64,000 nucleotides of DNA. It comes from an uncultured Lachnospiraceae bacterium (GTDB lineage: Bacteria > Bacillota > Clostridia > Lachnospirales > Lachnospiraceae). The notes beneath the pieces were generated by a model. That model was not told the origin of the DNA. It saw only the letters and a list, made by a program, of their open reading frames with translations, and ran no database searches. Positions 50,911-60,789 of the stretch are shown in pieces. Positions within the stretch are counted from its first letter, which is position 1; the number at the start of each line of letters is the position of its first letter. Where the stretch lies: positions 33,563 to 97,562 of the forward strand of contig CAJTOR010000009.1 in NCBI GenBank assembly GCA_910577675.1, read 5' to 3'. A program made the position numbers and the translations under genes.

Positions 50911-53906
50911 ATTCCTCCCTCTCCCTCACTTTCTATAACTTCACCCGCCATATCCTCGGATACACCATCCTTTCCTGTTTCAGTAAATACCAGGCAATTC
51001 CCCCTACTTCCCCAACCTGGTAGTGCCAAGCACATCAATCCAAGATATGGGACACATAGATTTACAAAATATACATACCTGAAATCCTGCCATGCCATCG
51101 CGATACAAAGTGACAAAATATTCAGCAAAACCGGCAGATAAAAGACCCATTGCTTTTTTCTCGAAAAATATCCGTAACATATAAAAACCATTAAGGCAGA
51201 AACTCCAAAACCCGCACGCCAGAAAATGGCATCGAAAACCCAATTGCCCGAACTTTTCCGATATAATTGCCCCACTATCTTTGTCGCTATATTATTCTTC
51301 CTGTACCAGCCCATGTCATTCGCCACAATCCCGATCTCATATGTGTCATTTGCACACCGCCAGTTATACCCGTTATCCTGCACAATATTCCACATAATAT
51401 CAATCCCGTAAAGCCGATCCTCAATGATCTTATACGGACAGTGAAAGAACGTCCTTAAATACTCCTTAACTATCTTGCCCGTCCCCAATGCACTTACTTT
51501 TTCACCGACCTGGTTTGCAACTGCAGCCGGGGACATATACAATTCATTTGCGCTGTATTTCGAATAACATTTTTCCCATTCTTCAAGTGGCATAATATCT
51601 GTCAGCATCTTCCCTGTTTCCACAGGAATATCCCCGGAAATTCCCGCATACACAATCCCATGCACCAGACTGCTGATCCCCGAAGCTGCATTTACCGGTC
51701 TGACATCCCAGATCGGATAAACCATTTCCCTGATTCCTATCACAATCAAAAAACTAAGAAGTAAACTAAACAGATACGCAGCTTTTTTCCTTGTAAAAGT
51801 CCATACAGCAAATAAAACAGCAATTCCAATAAGTACCACTACCCCATTATGACGAAGCAACCGCACCAGACTTAACACAGCCGCAACCTTAAAAGGATTC
51901 AACTTATTCAGAATATAATCCTGCTCCCCCTCCATACGGAACAAAAGATAGGTAAGCCACAACAGACAGTAAGAATACATCACATCCTTCCATATTGTTG
52001 TAACATAAATCCCATTCGTAACAGATGCTGCCGAACAAACTGCAAAAATCAACAATATCTTGCGGTTAAAATTCCTTTTATAAAAATAATTCAATATGGC
52101 AGTACCAAGACCTGAAAGTCCAAGTGCCTGCATAATCGGGAATCCCGCCAAGAATTTTCCATTTAATGTAAATAATTTAACCAGCATAGTATGAAAAGCG
52201 GGATGGGCATCCGTAAGCTTCTCCACACCCAAAGCCTGATATAGCTGTGTCCTCCCATCAACACATATGGAGGCAGGATAGGAGGCAAGAATATAAAACA
52301 GGAATATCAGCATTTCAATTCCAAAAACACAGATTGGAAATACTCTTTTACTTTCCTCCCCATACCATATTTCCCTGAATTTATTCAAAATAAAGTAAAT
52401 TACCGCGGTCAAAAAACAGACAGCAAACATCATAACCAGTATAATTCCCAATGAAATCTGTACCTTCTGGTTTCCTGTCACATGATAAGTAAAGATATAC
52501 GAAGCTGCCCCTGCTTCCGCATATAAATCAAACCGTTCTATCTTTTCCTGATCCTGGATTTCAACAATTCCCGACCAGGGATGCTTGTTAAAAGAAATAT
52601 ATACCTCCCCCGGCTCGTTAATTTTTAACTCAAGCGGAGTATCCGACAGCCCGAATAACATACCGTTTCTGTTTTCCCACCCCTGCGGCAATTCCGTAAA
52701 CTGTTCCGGTTCATATTGAATCCCGTTGACACTGACTCCGCCAAGAAGAATTTCGGTGCCGCTTGAATCCTCACTCTTTTCACCCGTAGGTATAATAGAT
52801 ACCGTACAGCCTTCCGGATAGGATGTAAAAAAAACTTCCTTCATCCCCACCCAGAAAGGCAGCGAAAGCAAAATACTAACAACCAGCAGAAAAATTTTTC
52901 CTCTTCCCGTTGCCCGGTGTCCCCTTCCCAATTCCTTCCCCTTTTCGGAAAACAGCCATCTTTCAAACTTTTCCAGCCCCATCCAAACGGATATCAATAC
53001 TGGAATCCCAAACATAGCCAGACAAGCAAAACGCAGGCAATTAAGCAAACGATCATTACTTTCCGCCAAAAACCATTTTGCCCCGACATATTGAAAACAG
53101 ATTAGTAAGTCAACCATCCAGATCAAAAGTTTTTCAATCAGTTTTTTATCTTTGTACCATAAAAATACTTGCCGCAAATAATCCTGCAAATGAAATTTCA
53201 CGCCAGCCAGGCAGATACTGAGCCCCAAACAGAACACAATCACAAATACATTTACAAGCGACCATATATCAAGCAGCCAAAACTGATAGATATTATTTTC
53301 AAACTCACAAACATACTCTTCACTCCCCACGCTATATAAATCAATCTGTCTGGTTATCCCACCACGTTTTACAAGAACTTTCCCCGACCAGGAATGCTTC
53401 ACAAACACCAATCTGGTTTCCCCGTTTTCTTTTAGATTAATGGTCTGTACCAGCGGCGTATCCACAGGATAGGACACCAGGGCATCCTTATAATACCAGC
53501 CATTATCCGGCGATATTTCTGTAATATCAATATCTTTTCCATCGACTTCCACTTTGACAAGCCATACTTCCGCGGCATTTGCAGCCTCATTTTTTTCTCC
53601 TGTAGCCACTATCTCAATTTTATTTTCCATCTGAAACCGCAATAATACTGCTTCGCCGCAAAAAGAAAGTAAAAATACTGTAAAAACAGCAGAGATAATA
53701 TAAAACACTTTCCGAAATATCCAATTCTTCCTCAAACCTTTTTGTATCCATCTCCCCCAAAATACAAACAAAATCATCCAGTAAAAAAGGATAAGACAGC
53801 CTGCAGCAAAAGATGAAAATATATCAAACTTATATAATATAAGCGTTAAATATAATGCACTCAAAAAACATACGCAGATTCCTACAGTATTTATACGCCT
53901 TCCCAT
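50907..53906 (-). CDS. Large polytopic membrane protein, DUF6020/GT-C-like, with two KHxWSG outer domains
   Basis: 999 aa from the ATG at 53906 (MGRRINTVG), preceded by AAAGGAGG; a TTG five codons earlier is inside that site. About 14 or more membrane helices. Two extracytoplasmic inserts (about 95-205 and 365-475) share a pattern: TGEK near the start, FVKHSWSGKV or FNKHPWSGIV, then DLYS/DLYA. The later half has SYPASICVDGRTQLYQALG followed by DAHPAFHTML, resembling the D-x-x-Q and HP motifs of DUF6020/GT-C membrane glycosyltransferases. Probably uses a polyprenyl-phosphate sugar on the outer face. Function inferred. Confidence 0.7.
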   Translation of the reverse strand: MGRRINTVGICVCFLSALYLTLILYKFDIFSSFAAGCLILFYWMILFVFWGRWIQKGLRKNWIFRKVFYIISAVFTVFLLSFCGEAVLLRFQMENKIEIVATGEKNEAANAAEVWLVKVEVDGKDIDITEISPDNGWYYKDALVSYPVDTPLVQTINLKENGETRLVFVKHSWSGKVLVKRGGITRQIDLYSVGSEEYVCEFENNIYQFWLLDIWSLVNVFVIVFCLGLSICLAGVKFHLQDYLRQVFLWYKDKKLIEKLLIWMVDLLICFQYVGAKWFLAESNDRLLNCLRFACLAMFGIPVLISVWMGLEKFERWLFSEKGKELGRGHRATGRGKIFLLVVSILLSLPFWVGMKEVFFTSYPEGCTVSIIPTGEKSEDSSGTEILLGGVSVNGIQYEPEQFTELPQGWENRNGMLFGLSDTPLELKINEPGEVYISFNKHPWSGIVEIQDQEKIERFDLYAEAGAASYIFTYHVTGNQKVQISLGIILVMMFAVCFLTAVIYFILNKFREIWYGEESKRVFPICVFGIEMLIFLFYILASYPASICVDGRTQLYQALGVEKLTDAHPAFHTMLVKLFTLNGKFLAGFPIMQALGLSGLGTAILNYFYKRNFNRKILLIFAVCSAASVTNGIYVTTIWKDVMYSYCLLWLTYLLFRMEGEQDYILNKLNPFKVAAVLSLVRLLRHNGVVVLIGIAVLFAVWTFTRKKAAYLFSLLLSFLIVIGIREMVYPIWDVRPVNAASGISSLVHGIVYAGISGDIPVETGKMLTDIMPLEEWEKCYSKYSANELYMSPAAVANQVGEKVSALGTGKIVKEYLRTFFHCPYKIIEDRLYGIDIMWNIVQDNGYNWRCANDTYEIGIVANDMGWYRKNNIATKIVGQLYRKSSGNWVFDAIFWRAGFGVSALMVFICYGYFSRKKQWVFYLPVLLNILSLCIAMAWQDFRYVYFVNLCVPYLGLMCLALPGWGSRGNCLVFTETGKDGVSEDMAGEVIESEGEGGI

Positions 53907-53917
53907 AAATCCTCCTT

Positions 53918-56017
53918 TCAACTATAAAATCCCATTAAAGTAAAAATACATAAACTTAGACAGGCAAAACTGTAACCGGCATAAAAAATATTTTTATATT
54001 TCAACTCCAGTCTTAATTTCTTATTCTGTATTCCGATGGACAGACACAGAAGCGCCACAATAAAATACCTGGGCTGCAATCCGCACACAATGGAACTGTC
54101 AACTGTAGTCCATGCCAGAAACATTGAAGTAAAAACAAAAAGTACAATAATAATATAATTGATAATTCCCAACCCTGCTTCCGTTTTCGAACCCTTTTCG
54201 TTGCTTGACAAAAGCAGGATTATCTCAGCCGTTCCCATTAACGAAACCAGAAAATCCCCTGCATAATGTGTGTACCATCCAAAACCGGAAATCAACCCAT
54301 TTGTGATAGAATAAATTCCGTATTTTTCAAATGTATCAAGGTAAATATTCATAGTTCTAAAAGGGTGATTTAATATAAATCCTATCGAATAAAATGGTAA
54401 TTCCCCCTCACTCACAATGGTTCCCGCAGCATTGAAATAAACTCCTGCTGTCAACAGGATACACGGCGCAAGAATCCCCACTTTACACACCCACTCCGTT
54501 TTTCTGCTTCCAAACTGTCCCCGCGGCAAAATAAATACAAAAAAACAAACCGCAAAGTAACCTGCTTTCAAATTTCCAAGTAAAAAACTTAAAGAACAAA
54601 GAAATATAAAATCACGCAAAGTAAATTTCTCTTTTTCCTTTATCATTAAAACTGCCCCAACAAAAACAAATGCTGTAAGGTTAGTCAGCCAGTCCTGATT
54701 GATCCCAACACTTTGCTGGACAACAATTGGAAGCAGCATAATCACAAAAAATATGCGCCTATAGTTTGTCAGTTTTTTAAGCAAAATATATCCGGCCAGC
54801 GCACAAACCAGAGCATGGAAACAACGTATAATCTGGATACATATGCTTGCTGGCAAACTCAAAAAATTCATAATCCTCTGCAATGGGATATCCATGATAT
54901 ATGCCGCACTATTTAAATTTGCTGTATTGCCAAACCAGAAATACTCCTCGTCTATTTTCTTATTATTGATCCCCCGATAATATAATTTAAAATAGTTATC
55001 CAAATCATACTTTACATTGAAGCTGCTATTATCCACCATAAACTGGCTTTCCATTTTTCTGATTGCTTCCGGCAGATAAATAAAAACCTTTCCCCTAAAT
55101 TCTTCCCCTTCCCTCAATGTTGTGTGGCTATCCCCGACAACCGATGCCTCATATACCTTTATAAAATGTGAATATTCGTCCGGTACATGCCCCGGCGGAA
55201 GCAAAAAAATCACAAATATGGAAAAAACACCAAACAGGATTGCATACAAATAATGAATTTTTCCTTCCAGATTCCTCCGGTTTCTAACAATAAACACAAA
55301 GACGGGCACAATAGCAAAAAACATTACTCCCCCGCCAAATATTTTACACAGCACATACAGGGACAGTAAACCGATAATAAAACTTGAAATCATCATTTCC
55401 GCAATATTTACTGCCCTTAGCTTTTCTTCCAGAATCATTACATAAAATCTTTTTATTCCAACCAAACATACCATGTTGATGGCAAAAATCAAGACAAACA
55501 ATATTATGTATTCTGGCGCTTTCAAAGATTTCATTTCAAAAGCTGATTTCCACATTTTCCGGCTGTCCCAGTTATAACTCCAGGAAACTGTGTTATCTGT
55601 GGGGGAATAACAATCAATTTCTTCGTCAATCCCAAGCTGGTCGATTCTTACCCTGACAATACCTGACCAGGCATGTTTTAAAAACAAAACGGAAATTCCT
55701 TCAACACTTCTTATAGAAATTACTATTTTCCCCGTTCTTGCCAGCAACATACCATCCTGATAGACAATATTTCCATCCATATAACCGGACAGATCTTCCA
55801 GATTAACCGACTCTTGTCCACATTCCAATTTCAATATCCGGATTTCATTTGCTTTTGACTTTAGATTTTTTTCTCCTGTAATATCAATAACTACCTCCAG
55901 CACATTTTCATATTCTGTTTTATATGCTTTTGCAAAAGAAATACCTGCCAGCGCAAAATAAGTCAGAATAAAAGCCATCAATATAATGATGTATCCTATT
56001 CTTTTGCTTCTCTCCAT
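53918..56017 (-). CDS. DUF2142 polytopic membrane protein with a KHxWSG outer domain
   Basis: 699 aa from the ATG at 56017 (MERSKRIGYIII), preceded by GTGGAGATTT. About 13 membrane helices. The outer domain between helices 1 and 2 (about 35-165) contains DITGEKNLKSKANEIRIL and LKHAWSGIVRV, the same pattern as both inserts in the neighbour at 50907-53906. The DUF2142 core shows LLPPGHVPDEYSHFIKVYE and the later GWYTHYAGDFLVSLMG. The family resembles GT-C glycosyltransferases, with an acidic DE pair on an outer loop. Probably decorates or elongates the glycan. Confidence 0.78.
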   Translation of the reverse strand: MERSKRIGYIIILMAFILTYFALAGISFAKAYKTEYENVLEVVIDITGEKNLKSKANEIRILKLECGQESVNLEDLSGYMDGNIVYQDGMLLARTGKIVISIRSVEGISVLFLKHAWSGIVRVRIDQLGIDEEIDCYSPTDNTVSWSYNWDSRKMWKSAFEMKSLKAPEYIILFVLIFAINMVCLVGIKRFYVMILEEKLRAVNIAEMMISSFIIGLLSLYVLCKIFGGGVMFFAIVPVFVFIVRNRRNLEGKIHYLYAILFGVFSIFVIFLLPPGHVPDEYSHFIKVYEASVVGDSHTTLREGEEFRGKVFIYLPEAIRKMESQFMVDNSSFNVKYDLDNYFKLYYRGINNKKIDEEYFWFGNTANLNSAAYIMDIPLQRIMNFLSLPASICIQIIRCFHALVCALAGYILLKKLTNYRRIFFVIMLLPIVVQQSVGINQDWLTNLTAFVFVGAVLMIKEKEKFTLRDFIFLCSLSFLLGNLKAGYFAVCFFVFILPRGQFGSRKTEWVCKVGILAPCILLTAGVYFNAAGTIVSEGELPFYSIGFILNHPFRTMNIYLDTFEKYGIYSITNGLISGFGWYTHYAGDFLVSLMGTAEIILLLSSNEKGSKTEAGLGIINYIIIVLFVFTSMFLAWTTVDSSIVCGLQPRYFIVALLCLSIGIQNKKLRLELKYKNIFYAGYSFACLSLCIFTLMGFYS

Positions 56018-56039
56018 AAATCTCCACACCCCGCTCCTT

Positions 56040-58406
56040 TTACTGTACAAAGAAAATCATATCATTATTCCGCATAACCTCACTGTTATCATAATGATAG
56101 CTCTTATTATTTTCCCGCACTTCAAGTATTTTTTCCCCGTTCATTAAAAGCCACTGCAACTTCTTTTCTATTGCCTTCTCCGTATTTTCCACAAGCCAGC
56201 CATTTACCATATCCTCAATCTGTGTATCCACACCCCCAACATCCGTTGCAAGGACAGGCAGCCCAAGAATTAATGCCTCGTAAATTGTATTTGGCAGTCC
56301 CTCAAAATCCGATAGCAACGCAAACACATCCGCCTTTAGCATTTCCGGAAACGGATTATCCATTGCTCCTGTCAGATACACCCATTCCCCTAAATGATAT
56401 TTGCGTACCAGTTCGTCAATCGCCTTATACTCCTCTCCATCCCCGATAATAGTCCAACGAAAATTATAGTGTTCGTCTCTTAATCTTGCCAATACCCGGA
56501 TCAACCGCCCATACGCTTTCTGATAATCCAACCTTCCCACCGTCACGAATTTCACTGGCTCCATATTTTTAAAACATTCCACCCGAACTTTATTTTGAAT
56601 TTCTTCCACAGGCATCAAATTTCTATTGATATATGTTTTAGATTTTAAATGTGGATACAGATCACAAAAATCATTCCGGATACCCTCACTTAAAAAAACA
56701 ATACAGTCAAAATTTTTATATAACTCGCCATCATCTGCCGTAATCTTCTTATTCCATTCGCTTTTATCCTTCCAGTCACAATAATTAATATGAATCCACT
56801 GGATCTTTTTTTTACAGTCAGCAAGTGCTGCCTGCTTCCGAAATGTACTCCCCTCCGACATAACACATACGATGGGATACCTTGATATCAGTCCACTTAA
56901 TTCTGGAAGAACATATTCACCATAATAATTCTTACTTCTTAACCGTGACCTGACTGAATGTCTGACTTTTTCCCATTTTTCTTTTTTTGATATATTTCTG
57001 TTTGTTAATACTTCCATCAAACGCCGTTGAAAAAGTACGTCCGCAGGAAACTGCTTCCACGACAAAAACTCAACACCTTTAAGTTCTTCCCGGATTTTAT
57101 TGCAAGGGACATTGGAGGCAAAAACTGCCACCATCCTCCCCCGCTTTCGCCATTCCTTAATTTGTAATTTTGTAGCAATATGTGCCCCGCCCAAATAATT
57201 GATATCATCTATGATATAAAGAATAGGTTCCCCGTTTCCTTCTTTTATTTTTCTTTCATGGTAACTGCTTCCTGTTTCCAGTAAATTGTAAAATTCTTCC
57301 AATATCTTATTGGAGTCATCAAAATTACTTATATTGTTTTTAATTGTTTCACGTAACGATTTATCTTTTATAAATTTTTCAATTTCATCCGCAATCTCCA
57401 CAATTTCAAATCCCGTCAGCACTCCTGTTTTTCTGTGTTCAATCTGTTCCTGTGCCCCGGAGGTTTTTGTAGCTATAACGGGCGTTCCAATAATCTTCGC
57501 TTCCGTAATGACCATCGACCAGGATTCATAGTCAGAAAGTACTGTTACCGCATCTGCCTGCCTTATATATGCATATGGATTATCTTTCGGTCCCAAAATA
57601 AAAAATTGCTTGTCCAAACCTTCCAATTCACAAAGCCTTTCCACTTTCCTCACAAGACGTTTCTCCGTGGTTGCCCCAATATTCAACCATACTACCTCAA
57701 TCCCCCTTCTCTTTAGTTCCGCCATCACTTTCACTTGTCTTACATGTGCTTTTTGCAGCCTGAAATTTGCACATGTTACCAGAACCGGCAAATTGGTTTG
57801 TGGAAAGTCCGCAGCTCCTTCCTGTGCTTTGCCCCGTATCAAATCCACATCATTAATATTATAGATACATACCGACCTGTCTTTCAGAAAAGGATATTTC
57901 TCCACACTTGCACGCAGGGAATTTTCCGATACAAAAATAAAATAATCGAAACAGTCTAGGAAATAAAAATATGCTTCCCCATCAAAATACTCAGCTTCCG
58001 ACAAATCATTATGAATCCACGCTGCCTTCACCTTCGCATTCACTTCATACGCCACAAAGGATGGCAATATCCACTCCCCCACAAAAAATGCCCAGTCATA
58101 CACTTTATTTCTCACAAAATCAAGCGCCGGAAAAAGATATGCACCTTTCTGTTCCGGAGTGTAGTAATATCTGGCACGCGCGCGGGAAAACAGGGTAGCA
58201 CGCTGATATTCTGCATAAGCGTCACAAACTTTTATGTTCTTGTGGATGCGACCCGTTAGAGATACCGCGTTTTCCACCGGACACTGGTTCAGAATCACCA
58301 GCTCCACTGCATATTTCTCCGGATCGAGGCGATTTATCAGATTAACTAAAGACATCTCCGCCCCACCCTTATACAATTGGCTGATTACAAATAGTAACTT
58401 TTTCAT
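56040..58406 (-). CDS. Fusion of two family 4 glycosyltransferases
   Basis: 788 aa, two complete GT-B enzymes in one chain. Residues 1-370 (MKKLLFVISQLYKGGAEMSLVNLI; VLSDYESWSMVITEAKIIGTPVIA) match the separate protein at 59607-60782. Residues about 395-788 (ILYIIDDINYLGGAHIATKLQ; KKIQWIHINYCDWKD; LLSDFEGLPNTIYEALILGLPVLATDVGG) match the separate protein at 58436-59632, in the same order. Each half has the E-x7-E nucleotide-sugar motif. ATG follows CAGGGGGAAGGAT. Likely adds two consecutive sugars or acts on two acceptors. Confidence 0.88.
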   Translation of the reverse strand: MKKLLFVISQLYKGGAEMSLVNLINRLDPEKYAVELVILNQCPVENAVSLTGRIHKNIKVCDAYAEYQRATLFSRARARYYYTPEQKGAYLFPALDFVRNKVYDWAFFVGEWILPSFVAYEVNAKVKAAWIHNDLSEAEYFDGEAYFYFLDCFDYFIFVSENSLRASVEKYPFLKDRSVCIYNINDVDLIRGKAQEGAADFPQTNLPVLVTCANFRLQKAHVRQVKVMAELKRRGIEVVWLNIGATTEKRLVRKVERLCELEGLDKQFFILGPKDNPYAYIRQADAVTVLSDYESWSMVITEAKIIGTPVIATKTSGAQEQIEHRKTGVLTGFEIVEIADEIEKFIKDKSLRETIKNNISNFDDSNKILEEFYNLLETGSSYHERKIKEGNGEPILYIIDDINYLGGAHIATKLQIKEWRKRGRMVAVFASNVPCNKIREELKGVEFLSWKQFPADVLFQRRLMEVLTNRNISKKEKWEKVRHSVRSRLRSKNYYGEYVLPELSGLISRYPIVCVMSEGSTFRKQAALADCKKKIQWIHINYCDWKDKSEWNKKITADDGELYKNFDCIVFLSEGIRNDFCDLYPHLKSKTYINRNLMPVEEIQNKVRVECFKNMEPVKFVTVGRLDYQKAYGRLIRVLARLRDEHYNFRWTIIGDGEEYKAIDELVRKYHLGEWVYLTGAMDNPFPEMLKADVFALLSDFEGLPNTIYEALILGLPVLATDVGGVDTQIEDMVNGWLVENTEKAIEKKLQWLLMNGEKILEVRENNKSYHYDNSEVMRNNDMIFFVQ

Positions 58407-58435
58407 ATCCTTCCCCCTGTAATTTCAATATTTCC

Positions 58436-59632
58436 TTAGTCGGCAAACAATTTTAGCAGGCTCTTTAGCACATGCTGGTTAAACTCCCCACAGGCAAAAT
58501 GTCCCGCCCCATTTATACTGGAATGATCCCCTGCCATTTCTGACAGCCTTGCATACCAATTCCCCCTCACTACTTCCCCAAAAATATCCTTCTCTCCCTC
58601 CATCTCCCCTCTGCCAAGCTGTTCACGGATTCCCCCGACATCCGCCGCAATAACTGGCAATCCCAATACCATCGCCTCATCAACCGTAACCGGTGTTCCT
58701 TCGTACTTTGATGGTAAAACCAGATAATTACACCCCGCCATAAGAGGATAGGGATTTTCAAGTCTGCCCGTCAGTTTCACATATTCCTCAAGTCCCTGGG
58801 TAACAATGCGCCCCTCCAAATGATTTTTCAAGCTTCCCTCCCCAACAATATACCAGCAAAATTTCTTTCCATCCTTCCTGAGCCGTGCACAAAAATCTAA
58901 AATCCGGTCGTAATTTTTCTCCTCTTCCAGCCTGCCCACTGTAATAAAATTACACTTTCTTTTATCTGGCACGAGATCGCTTTTTTCCCCTGCCAGGTGC
59001 AGAATCCGATCTGCGTCAATCAGGTTCGGAACCACTGCGCTCTTTTCTCTTAACTCTGGAAGTTTAAAAAGCAGACCCCTCAGGTTCGCTTCCGACAAAG
59101 TAACCACCGTATCAAATTTTTTGTAAAGTTTTCCATCCTGCCGGCTAACTGCCCTGGTCCACCCAGAAAAACTGCTCCACCGCACATAATCCGTATGGAT
59201 CCACTGGATTTTTTTTGGCTTCTTTAAACCTGCGGCGAACCACCGCAGTTTGGATGCCTCGCTCACCACCACAACTGCAAAAAAGCTTTCAAACCATTCC
59301 CTTTGACTCTTAGTTAAAAAACGGATGATCCCCTTTTGTTCCTGTCCAAATCTGCGCTGTATTCCATAAATTATCCGACAAATTTTTTCCTTTGGCGGAA
59401 CTGCCCGATCTTTTACAACCTCTCTAAAAGAGCGGGCAAACAGTGTGGTATCACCACAAATCTCCATTTCCCCAAACACTACCCCTTCCGGCAAAATTCC
59501 AGGCTGCGGTCTTGTCAAAGAAAACACAGAAATCTGATAATATGCGCGCAGGGCTTCCATCTGCAAAAACATCGCCTTCTGTGCCCCACTTGTATAATTT
59601 ATATCATCAAACAGATACAGGATTCTTTTCAC
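58436..59632 (-). CDS. Family 4 glycosyltransferase (homologue of the fusion's C-terminal half)
   Basis: 398 aa. ILYLFDDINYTSGAQKAMFLQMEAL at the start, KKIQWIHTDYVRWSSFSGWTRAV in the middle, and the donor site VLPSKYEGTPVTVDEAMVLGLPVIAADVGG. The start is GTG at 59632 with AAGGAG upstream; it overlaps the previous gene by 26 bp. It appears to be the separate counterpart of residues 395-788 of the fused protein. Cytoplasmic; donor unknown. Confidence 0.86.
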   Translation of the reverse strand: MKRILYLFDDINYTSGAQKAMFLQMEALRAYYQISVFSLTRPQPGILPEGVVFGEMEICGDTTLFARSFREVVKDRAVPPKEKICRIIYGIQRRFGQEQKGIIRFLTKSQREWFESFFAVVVVSEASKLRWFAAGLKKPKKIQWIHTDYVRWSSFSGWTRAVSRQDGKLYKKFDTVVTLSEANLRGLLFKLPELREKSAVVPNLIDADRILHLAGEKSDLVPDKRKCNFITVGRLEEEKNYDRILDFCARLRKDGKKFCWYIVGEGSLKNHLEGRIVTQGLEEYVKLTGRLENPYPLMAGCNYLVLPSKYEGTPVTVDEAMVLGLPVIAADVGGIREQLGRGEMEGEKDIFGEVVRGNWYARLSEMAGDHSSINGAGHFACGEFNQHVLKSLLKLFAD

Positions 59633-60782
59633 TTTTCTCTTCTCCTTTTTGGGAAAACAATGCCTGGAATTCCTTTTGTGCCCGCTGTTTAAGGCAAAAA
59701 CCTTCCAAATTTTCCCTTATTTTCATCTGCATCTTACAATCCGAAAGGTACTCCTGAACAACATCCGCAATCTGTTCCGCTCTAAAGGATGGCACAATCC
59801 TCCCGTTTACCTTATCCTCAATCTGTTCCATCGCCCCTGAAGTCGGGGTGGCAATCACCGGTGTCCCGATAATCTTTGCTTCCGTGATAACCATGGACCA
59901 GGACTCGTAATCGGAAAGCACCATAACTGCATCAGCCATCGCCATATAGCAGTACGGGTTTTCCTTTGCTCCAAGAAAATTAAATTCCTTCTCAAGCCCG
60001 TAACTCTTAACAAGCCTAATCAGTTTTCTATACAGAAAAAGATTTGCCGTGGAACCAATACAAAGCCAGGTAACAGAAATCCCACGCCTCTTTAACAAAC
60101 GCATCACCGCAAGCTGTCTCGGATAATTCTTTTCCTCCCGCAGATTCCCGACGCTTAGAAGAACCGGCTTTTTATATTGTCTGTTTACCGTCCTACCTGC
60201 CTTAAACCGAATCTCCTCTTCTGCGCACAGGTTATGAACAATTACCGATTTTCCCCGCAGTATGGGATATTTTTTCTCCGCTTCCTCTTTTGACCTTTTG
60301 GAAACAAAAATATAATTGTTATAATAACGGTCGAAGCTAAAAAGGATTTTTTCATTTACATATCTTGCTTTATCAATATCCGCATGAATCCAGATAAATT
60401 TTTTCTTTGCCCTGACATTTTTCGCCACGAATTCCGGCGACAGCCATTCCCCATAGGAAAACGCAGCGTCGTATTCTTTTTCCTGCACAAAAGCTCTGGC
60501 TCTTTGGCGGCTCATCTGACGTAAAGCAACTTTCTGAACCAGCTTATAGCAAAGCTTTTTTCCTATGGCAATGCACCCTTCCCCATCCGCCGCATCACAT
60601 ACCCTAACCCAGGAAGGGAGCAAGGGAAGCAAAGACCTTGCATCTTTCATCGGTATCTGATCAAGAACCAGCAGGTCAATCTCATTTTCTTCAGGACTTA
60701 GCACATCAAACAGATTTTTTAAAGCGACCTCCGCGCCCCCTTTATAAAACTGTGTTACCACAAATAAAAGTTTCTTTTTCAT
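59607..60782 (-). CDS. Family 4 glycosyltransferase (homologue of the fusion's N-terminal half)
   Basis: 391 aa from the ATG at 60782 (MKKKLLFVVTQFYKGGAEVAL), next to AGGAAGG. An upstream 25-codon extension overlaps the ABC gene. The donor motif VLSDYESWSMVITEAKIIGTPVIATPTSGAMEQIE is almost identical to that of the fused enzyme. It contains FIWIHADIDKARYVN like the WIHNDLSEAEYFD of the fusion. Order and overlap with the next GT4 suggest these two proteins act together. Confidence 0.87.
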   Translation of the reverse strand: MKKKLLFVVTQFYKGGAEVALKNLFDVLSPEENEIDLLVLDQIPMKDARSLLPLLPSWVRVCDAADGEGCIAIGKKLCYKLVQKVALRQMSRQRARAFVQEKEYDAAFSYGEWLSPEFVAKNVRAKKKFIWIHADIDKARYVNEKILFSFDRYYNNYIFVSKRSKEEAEKKYPILRGKSVIVHNLCAEEEIRFKAGRTVNRQYKKPVLLSVGNLREEKNYPRQLAVMRLLKRRGISVTWLCIGSTANLFLYRKLIRLVKSYGLEKEFNFLGAKENPYCYMAMADAVMVLSDYESWSMVITEAKIIGTPVIATPTSGAMEQIEDKVNGRIVPSFRAEQIADVVQEYLSDCKMQMKIRENLEGFCLKQRAQKEFQALFSQKGEEKSEKNPVSV

Positions 60783-60789
60783 TGCCTTC

